This document shows positions 58,434 to 64,000 of a DNA stretch of 64,000 nucleotides, one piece after another (the first letter of the stretch is position 1; every line of letters begins with the position of its first letter). The translations under genes and the position numbers were made by a program. The stretch is taken from positions 100,116 to 164,115 of the forward strand of contig JAGXAM010000004.1 in assembly GCA_019075905.1 (NCBI GenBank). Reading direction: 5' to 3'. The notes beneath the pieces are model-generated. The model saw nothing but the letters and a program-made list of their open reading frames with translations. It did no database searches and was not told the origin of the DNA. This DNA is from Hyphomicrobiales bacterium. GTDB lineage: Bacteria > Pseudomonadota > Alphaproteobacteria > Rhizobiales > Beijerinckiaceae.

Positions 58434-60181
58434 TTAATCGTCCGCATGGAACGCCGGAACGCCAAAATCAAGGCGGTGCCGATAACCAGTGAAAACAGCG
58501 CCACCAACGCCGCATAGGGCACATCGGCCCAGGTGGGGCGATAATCAGCAAAATAGCCGCGCCGCATCAGGTCGATGAGGTGCAAAAACGGATTATAGAC
58601 CAATATGTCACGAACCCAGACCGGCATCATCGCCGGAACATAGAAAATGCCCGACGCGAAATAGGCGGCGCGCACGATGATGTTGACAAATTGCTCGCCG
58701 AGCGAGCCGAACTCGAACAGGGTCGCGCAAAACGCACCGAGCCCGGTTCCCAGCATCCAGATCAGTGCAAACGCGCCCAGCACATCGAGCGGGTGAACCG
58801 GGATTGGATTGATGCCGAAAACCGCAAAAAGCACCGAAAACACAACAAAAATCACCGCCGTGGTGAAAAGCTCGACAATGGCGCTGGCGATAATGGCATC
58901 GGTCGGCATGATCACCGGCAGCTGCAGCAAGGGTCTTATGCCGCGCACCGCATGGCCGAGATGCAGGATCAGATGCGACAGCAAGAGATAGGGCATGACG
59001 CCGGTGAAATAGAAAAAGAAGAAATTATGCCCGAGCGGCGGCGTGCCGTGCATGGTGAACTGGAACACCACCGCGAGAAAGCCGACATGGACGAACGGCT
59101 CCATCAGCGTCCAGAAAAAGCTGATCTTGCTCTCGCCATACCGGCCGCGAATATCGCGCAGCACCAGCGCCATGATCACACGGTTCTGCGTTTGCAGCGA
59201 CTGGCGCAGGCTTGAGGGCAGGGCAGGAGCGCGCGGCGGCGCCAGCGCTTTGGCAGCGGCAACCGAATCAAAGTCCTTGGCGAGGGTGCTGGCGTCCCGC
59301 ACATCGAGCAGGTAGCGCATGCAACTGGCATATTCGGGTTCATCTGGTGCCCGCGCCAGTAGCTCTGCGCCCTCGCGCATGGCAGCGGAAACATCGCCCT
59401 TCTCGACCAGAACCGACACCATATGCCGACGCGCTTGCAGCAGATCGGGGTTGAGCCTGATCGCCTGTTCGACCGCTTCATAGGCTTCCTGCGACTGGCC
59501 AATCTGGTTGAGCAGCCAGGAGCGATGCAAATAATGGTCCGCCTTCGTCGGTTCGAGGGCGATGGCCTGGTCGATTTCCGCCAGGGCGGCGGTGAAGTCC
59601 TTGCCCTGCGCCAGGAAGCCGCTCAGGGCGCGGTGGACTTCGCCATCGGCCTGACCGCGGGCGATGACCAAGCGCAACAGCGCCGCCGCATCGCCCCAGC
59701 GCTCCATGCGCGCCAGAATATAGGCAGCCTCGACGCCGTGATTGGCATTGCCCGGCTCGGCGCGATAGGCGCGCAGCACCAGTTGCGCCGAAATGGCGGC
59801 TGCGCCCAGTTGCTCGGCCGAATAGGCCAGACTGCGCAGCACATGGGCATTGTCGGGTTCAAGCTGCAGCGCCCGCGTCATCAATTGCACGGCCTTGCCA
59901 TGATCGCCGAGCGCGGCAGCAACAATGCCGGCATGATGCGCAAATTCGGCATTTTCCGGCACCAGCTCGGTAGCCTGCAAGGCATGCGGCAAGGCCCCCC
60001 GGGCGTCGCCTGCGTGCAACATCTCGCCGCTGAGGACGCGATGTTCCCGGGCAACTTGCAGATCGGCCTCGGCCGTGGCAGGCGGCTCACCGTCCGCGCG
60101 CAGCAATTGCGTCACCCCGGACAAATCCACGCCCGGATCATCCGGCGTTGAATCGGCCTCTTGGCCATGCCTGTCACGCAT
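58430..60181 (-). CDS. TPR-domain / KpsM capsule export permease fusion
   Basis: 583 residues; a normal KpsM/BexB has ~260. The C-terminal ~260 (325-583) is a complete ABC-2 polysaccharide permease: LRDIRGRYGESKISFFWTLM, then six membrane segments including AYFASGIFYVPAMMPVWVRD. The N-terminal ~45-290 is a row of about seven TPRs (ALQLEPDNAHVLRSLAY, AIALEPTKADHYLHRSWLL, AIRLNPDLLQARRHMVSVL). No stop or frameshift separates the parts and no internal start with a good ribosome site was noticed. The TPR part should face the cytosol and could recruit the polysaccharide synthesis machinery. Confidence 0.9.
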   Translation of the reverse strand: MRDRHGQEADSTPDDPGVDLSGVTQLLRADGEPPATAEADLQVAREHRVLSGEMLHAGDARGALPHALQATELVPENAEFAHHAGIVAAALGDHGKAVQLMTRALQLEPDNAHVLRSLAYSAEQLGAAAISAQLVLRAYRAEPGNANHGVEAAYILARMERWGDAAALLRLVIARGQADGEVHRALSGFLAQGKDFTAALAEIDQAIALEPTKADHYLHRSWLLNQIGQSQEAYEAVEQAIRLNPDLLQARRHMVSVLVEKGDVSAAMREGAELLARAPDEPEYASCMRYLLDVRDASTLAKDFDSVAAAKALAPPRAPALPSSLRQSLQTQNRVIMALVLRDIRGRYGESKISFFWTLMEPFVHVGFLAVVFQFTMHGTPPLGHNFFFFYFTGVMPYLLLSHLILHLGHAVRGIRPLLQLPVIMPTDAIIASAIVELFTTAVIFVVFSVLFAVFGINPIPVHPLDVLGAFALIWMLGTGLGAFCATLFEFGSLGEQFVNIIVRAAYFASGIFYVPAMMPVWVRDILVYNPFLHLIDLMRRGYFADYRPTWADVPYAALVALFSLVIGTALILAFRRSMRTIK

Positions 60182-60472
60182 GAGGACTTATCCATTTCTC
60201 TCGTCACATGCGCCAGAGCCGGCGCTGTCGCGACGGTTATGCGAACCACCTATGCCGCCATGGTTCAAAAGCAACCGGCGGCCCGACAACAGGCCTCGCG
60301 TCACATCAAAGATCTGGTCACATCGTGGACCAAAACGTACCGGTTCCTTACAACAGCGCGTCTTGGAAATCTACCCTGACGTGCGGCGCCCGCGAGCCGG
60401 AATGCCGCAAAAAGGCCCTGTACTGCCCAGCCGCGAGGGCGCCCATGTTGCGGAACCTTTATCTGTCGCCGC
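60182..60472. other. Intergenic region upstream of TPR-kpsM
   Basis: 291 bases between the start of the TPR-KpsM gene and the stop of the FkbM-type gene. It must contain the kpsM-T-E promoter unless transcription reads through from the methyltransferases. I see no convincing gene, terminator hairpin or repeat; the short open frames here lack any recognisable motif. Confidence 0.35.
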
Positions 60473-61306
60473 TCAATGTTGTGTCCTCTCAAGTTGATTT
60501 TGGCGGTCGCCCCAGAACATATGCATGTCTTCATTATACTGGGCCGGGTCAAATGCCGGGCTGTCGATGGTATGGGGATGCAGCGTAAACCCGCTGGCCA
60601 AAATGCTGCGCAAGGAATCAACCGGTTCAATGCCGCGCGGCCTGATCCAGAACGGGTGGAACTCCAGCGCGAAGGCCCGAACCGAGGCGAACATGTTCGG
60701 GTCGCGGTCCTCAAACAGATCGTGTTCGCTGCCCTCAATGTCGATCTTGAGGAAGGTCGGCTTCAAGTGCCTGAAATTTCGATAATCTTCAATCGCAATC
60801 ACATGCGCGTTTGCAACTTCCGATTTCTCGAATATTCTCGAATCATTGGGAGCAACGTCGATCTTGAAACTCCGGTTGCTGATGCCGACCGGATAGGAGC
60901 GGACATTGTCCAGCCCGTTCAGCGCAGCATTGCACCGGGTCGCGACCGCATTCCAGGGGTAGGGATCAAAGGCATGAACCATGCCGCCTTGCCGGCACAT
61001 GGAGGCCATGGCAACGGTAATGGCCCCAGCATTGCAGCCAAGATCGAAAACCACATCATTGGGCTTGATCAGCGATTGATTGGCAATCGTCGTCAAAATG
61101 TAATCGTTGATGTCGTTGTCGAACCAGGCTTTGCTTTCGAAATGATATATAATCAGTTCAAAATGTTGCCCCGCCTGCATAAAATCAATGATATATGGGT
61201 CGCACCTCTCATAATTAGCCGTCATCGGCCAATCTTTTTCAATATTATCCAGGTCGCGCTGTAACTGATCAACCACTATTTGCTGTCGATAAGGTAAGTT
61301 TGTCAT
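60473..61306 (-). CDS. FkbM-family SAM methyltransferase
   Basis: 277 residues from ATG 61306, with GGAGGGGG upstream. SAM motif I is VVFDLGCNAGAITVAMASM (~85), followed by VHAFDPYPWNA. The FkbM hallmark LKIDIEGSEHDLFED is near 185. FkbM enzymes O-methylate sugars or polyketides; in a capsule locus a sugar O-methyltransferase is the likeliest role. The base composition looks more AT-rich than the upstream housekeeping genes. Confidence 0.88.
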   Translation of the reverse strand: MTNLPYRQQIVVDQLQRDLDNIEKDWPMTANYERCDPYIIDFMQAGQHFELIIYHFESKAWFDNDINDYILTTIANQSLIKPNDVVFDLGCNAGAITVAMASMCRQGGMVHAFDPYPWNAVATRCNAALNGLDNVRSYPVGISNRSFKIDVAPNDSRIFEKSEVANAHVIAIEDYRNFRHLKPTFLKIDIEGSEHDLFEDRDPNMFASVRAFALEFHPFWIRPRGIEPVDSLRSILASGFTLHPHTIDSPAFDPAQYNEDMHMFWGDRQNQLERTQH

Positions 61307-61353
61307 ATCCCCCTCCAGATACAATAACTAAACCCATGAGCATGTATTGGGTG

Positions 61354-62040
61354 CTAGTGCTTGGAAAAGATCGCAAAATGCCCATTGGCATCGGTGTTGC
61401 TCTCGTAGATCAGCTTAGCCGATGCCTTCAGGTAGTCATAGGCTGCCCGCACCGAGGCCCAATGGATATCATCGAGCACAATATGCCCGCCGCTACGGCA
61501 CAGGCGCAGCCAATAGGCCACATCAAACACGCTCTGCTCGAGCGAATGCGCGCCATCGATATGGACGAGGTCGATCTTGCCATGGAAGCGCGGCGATTGA
61601 AACACGCTCACGGCGACATCGGACGGAATTTCCAAAACGCGCACATGCTTTTCCAGTCCGAACTCCGTGACCTTCGTAAAGAAGCCGCGTTTGATGGCCA
61701 CGAGGTCATGCTCCGACCACCATTTGTCGTTTTCAGCATTCGTTACGGTCTCGACCGCCACGGCATTGTCCCAAGGCTCGACGCCGTAAATCACCCCCGC
61801 CCCCTTGTTGGCGAAGGCGGCGGCCATCGGTAGCAGGGATTTTCCGCCAAAAATGCCAATCTCGACCGCCAATTTCGTTTCCGGTAAAGCCGCGAGCTCA
61901 TAAAGCTTCTGCGCCTTGTGCGGCGTGCACCAACCCTCGACGCCATCCTGAACTGATGTTGCTGTAAGTGTCATGTGTGCCCCGGAATTGCGATTTTCAA
62001 TAATTGGGTTTTTTCGAAACAAAAGATCGGAAATTCCCAT
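61354..62040 (-). CDS. Class I SAM-dependent methyltransferase (Methyltransf_24 type)
   Basis: 228 residues from ATG 62040, which has GGAG 7 bases upstream; ATG 61974 is internal. SAM motif I is KLAVEIGIFGGKSLLPMAAAF; the post-I acidic loop is VIYGVEPWDNAVA. Then DLVHIDGAHSLEQSVFDVAY with the conserved His/Asp-Gly-Ala-His and GGHIVLDDIHW. This is the pattern of Methyltransf_24 proteins often found in polysaccharide clusters. The substrate cannot be read from sequence. Confidence 0.85.
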   Translation of the reverse strand: MGISDLLFRKNPIIENRNSGAHMTLTATSVQDGVEGWCTPHKAQKLYELAALPETKLAVEIGIFGGKSLLPMAAAFANKGAGVIYGVEPWDNAVAVETVTNAENDKWWSEHDLVAIKRGFFTKVTEFGLEKHVRVLEIPSDVAVSVFQSPRFHGKIDLVHIDGAHSLEQSVFDVAYWLRLCRSGGHIVLDDIHWASVRAAYDYLKASAKLIYESNTDANGHFAIFSKH

Positions 62041-62099
62041 AACGCATCTCCAGATCAGACAGTCTTACAATCAGCTTGCGTCTCTATATTATTCCAATG

Positions 62100-63395
62100 T
62101 TACATACTGACGGCCAAGCCATTTGCACGAGCGTAAATATCAGCGTTTGTTGCTGCTGTCCACTGCGGCGGGGCAAATTTGCCTTCGTGTTTTGGTTCAC
62201 TAAGAATTCTTTGAGCAAGTTCAACGTGATTGCCGATTTCAAAAAATTCTATGCGTCCAGGGAAATAGCGCTCCAGCTGCATGAAGGCACGGGTGCGCGA
62301 TGCGATGATTCGCACGCCCATCTCAATGGCGATACTGACTGGGCCCGATGCGGATTGGCCAACTTCTTCGTAAGGAAACACGGTGCAATCGCATAACAGC
62401 ATCGCATTGGCGAATTGCTGATCGCTGAGCGAACCGACAAAGTACACGCGGCTTGCCATATCTTGCGGGTTGACGAAAAGATTGTCCATATTCTGCAGCG
62501 ACAGGTCGATCTTGATATTGTCGGCAGCAACATTGCCCAGAAACGTCTCGCCGCCACGAATTTCTTTCAGCAGGGTGGCAATATAGGCGTTGATTTTGAC
62601 ACCTTTGCGAATTTCGTTGGGGTGCAGGCCGCCGAACAGGGCTATGTGCCAGTCATCCGGTAAGTGCCGCAGCGCCTTCAAGGCCACCTCAAACCCCTTG
62701 TAGGGGCTGAGAAAGCCAAAAAGCCCAATTATCTTGGCACCCTGCGGCAGCCCGCGCAGCATCGGGAAATCGTCGCGGTAATTGGCATTCTTGATTTTCT
62801 CGATGTCCGAAGAACGGTGAAACACCAGCGGGTGGTGAAACACGTTCTTGATGCCATTCACATATTCGATGTTGCGGGCATCGCGTTTGGTGTGGGTGAT
62901 CACAGCCGAGGCATTGGCTTGTTGCTTGTCGCGAATGGCCTTCAGAATGCGATGGTTTAGATAATACTCGCGCCGGGCACTGGCCAGCAGGCTCAAAATG
63001 CCTGGTGCGGCGCGCCAGCCCTTTTTCAAGAGGGAGGCAAGGTGCTCGCGGAACTGGTCCTGCAAGATGGTGTGAAAGGTGACCGACAGGCGCGGCGCGG
63101 CGGCGGCTATCTTTTCGAAGCGGCGTGCTATGTCGCGCGGGCGATGGCCCAGAGTGCCATGCTCAAGCTGAATGTTGACAGCATCGAATTGATCAAGGCG
63201 CTGGCACAATGCGTCGATCTGGGCATCGGCAATTTTCACCAGTTTCGGGTCGGTCCCGCGCATGAAATATTGATCGAGGTCAAAGACCTCGCACTCGAAT
63301 ATGTCATCGAGCTGGGGGAGCAGCGCCCGGGTGTAACCGGCAATACCGCACAATTCATCAAAGGTGCTGACAATCAGCAATTTTGGTTTTGTCAT
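62100..63395 (-). CDS. Glycosyltransferase family 4-like protein
   Basis: 431 residues. GT-B architecture: N-terminal acceptor half with LLIVSTFDELCGIAGYTRALL and VNIQLEHGTLG. The donor half starts near ~230 (KIIGLFGFLSPYKGFEVALKAL) and contains the signature EVGQSASGPVSIAIEMGVRI. Probably transfers a sugar in synthesis of the exported polysaccharide. First gene of the visible minus-strand set; an apparent terminator lies 36 bases upstream, so transcription must start in or near that gap. Confidence 0.85.
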   Translation of the reverse strand: MTKPKLLIVSTFDELCGIAGYTRALLPQLDDIFECEVFDLDQYFMRGTDPKLVKIADAQIDALCQRLDQFDAVNIQLEHGTLGHRPRDIARRFEKIAAAAPRLSVTFHTILQDQFREHLASLLKKGWRAAPGILSLLASARREYYLNHRILKAIRDKQQANASAVITHTKRDARNIEYVNGIKNVFHHPLVFHRSSDIEKIKNANYRDDFPMLRGLPQGAKIIGLFGFLSPYKGFEVALKALRHLPDDWHIALFGGLHPNEIRKGVKINAYIATLLKEIRGGETFLGNVAADNIKIDLSLQNMDNLFVNPQDMASRVYFVGSLSDQQFANAMLLCDCTVFPYEEVGQSASGPVSIAIEMGVRIIASRTRAFMQLERYFPGRIEFFEIGNHVELAQRILSEPKHEGKFAPPQWTAATNADIYARANGLAVSM

Positions 63396-63937
63396 GATCA
63401 GGCCCGCTTGAAATTCTGGATCGTCACAAAAAGCCGAAATTCGGCTTGGTTCTTTTAATCAGTTCGCTCTGGCATCTCTGGTCCGGCATCAGTGGCACCA
63501 GCCTGCCCCAATCCGGCATGAACCGCGACACACAGTAATATCGGGTGTGCCGCCGATTCCGCCTCAGTCCGGGAAATCCCGCATAATTCAATTTTCAGCG
63601 ACTTTAGCCGATTCAACCCGGCTATGCTAGCCCCCTTCACTTGATGATTGTATTTTGAATGCACGAAAATACATCAAATCTCTGGTTGTATCCTTTTGTG
63701 ATAAGTCTCTCATCGACTTGCTAACCCGGCTTTGTGACAACATTTGGACAGGATTCGGCGGGGCAGACCAGGCGCAAAGATCCTTTAGAATCATAATGCA
63801 GCCGCTGGCGGGAGCCCTGCCGTCCTCATCAATTTCAGGAAATAAAGTGCGTCTGTACGGCCTGAGAGACAGGTGACATTTTGTACCGGACACATGGGTT
63901 ACACTTTTTGCCATTTTTTTGGTGGCGGGAGGTGTGG
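63396..63937. other. AT-rich intergenic region at the IS boundary
   Basis: A 542-base gap without a recognisable gene. It contains a hairpin terminator (63431-63447), an AT-rich stretch around 63590-63740 that could hold the promoter of the minus-strand polysaccharide genes, and the probable left end of an IS481-type element after ~63854. Open frames here (up to 95 codons, minus strand) have no ribosome site or motif that I can support. Confidence 0.4.
63431..63447. terminator. Bidirectional-looking intrinsic terminator
   Basis: AAGCCGAA-A-TTCGGCTT is a perfect dyad (6-bp stem with a 5-base loop when folded). On the minus strand it is followed by TTTTTGTG, on the plus strand by GGTTCTTTT. 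It lies just upstream of the glycosyltransferase start, so it would end a minus-strand transcript arriving from the right, where only the IS element is now visible. Confidence 0.5.
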
Positions 63938-64000
63938 ATGCCGTGGAAAGTGAGTTCGGTCATGGACGAACGGTTGCGCTTCATCGCCCGGCTTCTGGAA
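63854..64000 (+). mobile_element. IS481-family insertion sequence, left end (partial)
   Basis: Defined by the transposase start at 63938. The left terminus is uncertain: TGT motifs at 63854 and 63882 are candidates, in the stretch with GGTGACATTTTGTACCGGAC. The right end, second inverted repeat and target duplication are outside the window. Confidence 0.55.
63938..64000 (+). CDS. IS481-family transposase, N-terminal fragment
   Basis: 21 codons to the window edge, ATG preceded by GGGAGG. The residues MPWKVSSVMDERLRFIARL match the typical opening of IS481-type DDE transposases (MPWK...VMDERxxFIARLLE), where a helix-turn-helix follows before the rve integrase core. The rest is outside the window, so intactness is unknown. 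Confidence 0.75.
   Translation, partial: MPWKVSSVMDERLRFIARLLE

Noticed and set aside
60182..60472. Remnant gene upstream of TPR-kpsM
   Set aside because: Short open frames exist in several phases, but none has a recognisable domain or a ribosome site.
63455..63914. Two small minus-strand frames (69 and 95 codons) before the IS element
   Set aside because: No ribosome site, no motif, and they overlap the probable promoter region and the IS left end.

Overview
The window is a GC-rich, densely packed chromosomal segment from a Gram-negative alphaproteobacterium. The main evidence is the ddl-ftsQ-ftsA-ftsZ-lpxC-bamD-recN-ligA order, the AapJQMP-type amino-acid ABC transporter, the paired DUF465 genes, and the many GTG/TTG starts. 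I cannot name the genus. No rRNA, tRNA or CRISPR array is visible.

Layout. (1) 1-8.6 kb: an export-like locus with the tail of one HlyD-type adaptor, a second adaptor with a cytoplasmic GAF-like domain, an M50 metalloprotease fused to a HlyD module, and a TolC-type outer-membrane lipoprotein. A large DUF4347/Ig-repeat surface protein converges on it. No ATPase or RND pump is visible. (2) 9-11.8 kb: thioesterase, two divergent DUF465 genes and purEK. (3) 11.9-16 kb: a reduced periplasmic adaptor and an RND pump. (4) 16.1-21.2 kb: aapJQMP followed by an rluD-like gene. (5) 21.2-28.1 kb: a class IV aminotransferase, gpsA and tsaD on the minus strand; hemC, hemD and priA on the plus strand. (6) 28.2-40.6 kb: a Tat-exported GH10 glycosidase, then division and envelope genes from ddl to bamD, then recN and NAD-dependent DNA ligase. 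(7) 40.7-43.9 kb: a nitrate transporter divergent from siroheme synthase cysG across a hairpin-rich leader, and a DUF2177 membrane protein. (8) 44-51.4 kb: a complete protocatechuate 4,5-cleavage operon (ligK, ligU/galD, ligA, ligB, ligJ, ligI, ligC) divergent from a LysR-like regulator with two HTH domains. (9) 51.4-55.2 kb: two MFS transporters and a DHDPS/AraD-like enzyme, probably for acid or sugar-acid uptake and catabolism. (10) 55.2-63.4 kb: a surface-polysaccharide locus with kpsE, kpsT, a TPR-KpsM fusion, two glycosyltransferases and two methyltransferases. (11) The right edge enters an IS481-type transposase gene.

Working together: the lig operon should take protocatechuate to pyruvate plus oxaloacetate. 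The kps genes form the inner-membrane and periplasmic part of an ABC-dependent capsule exporter, with sugar and methyl-transfer genes beside them. The first 8.6 kb looks like a secretion or surface-display system whose energising component is not visible here; it is the best candidate for an undescribed system, followed by the TPR-KpsM fusion and the tandem-HTH regulator.
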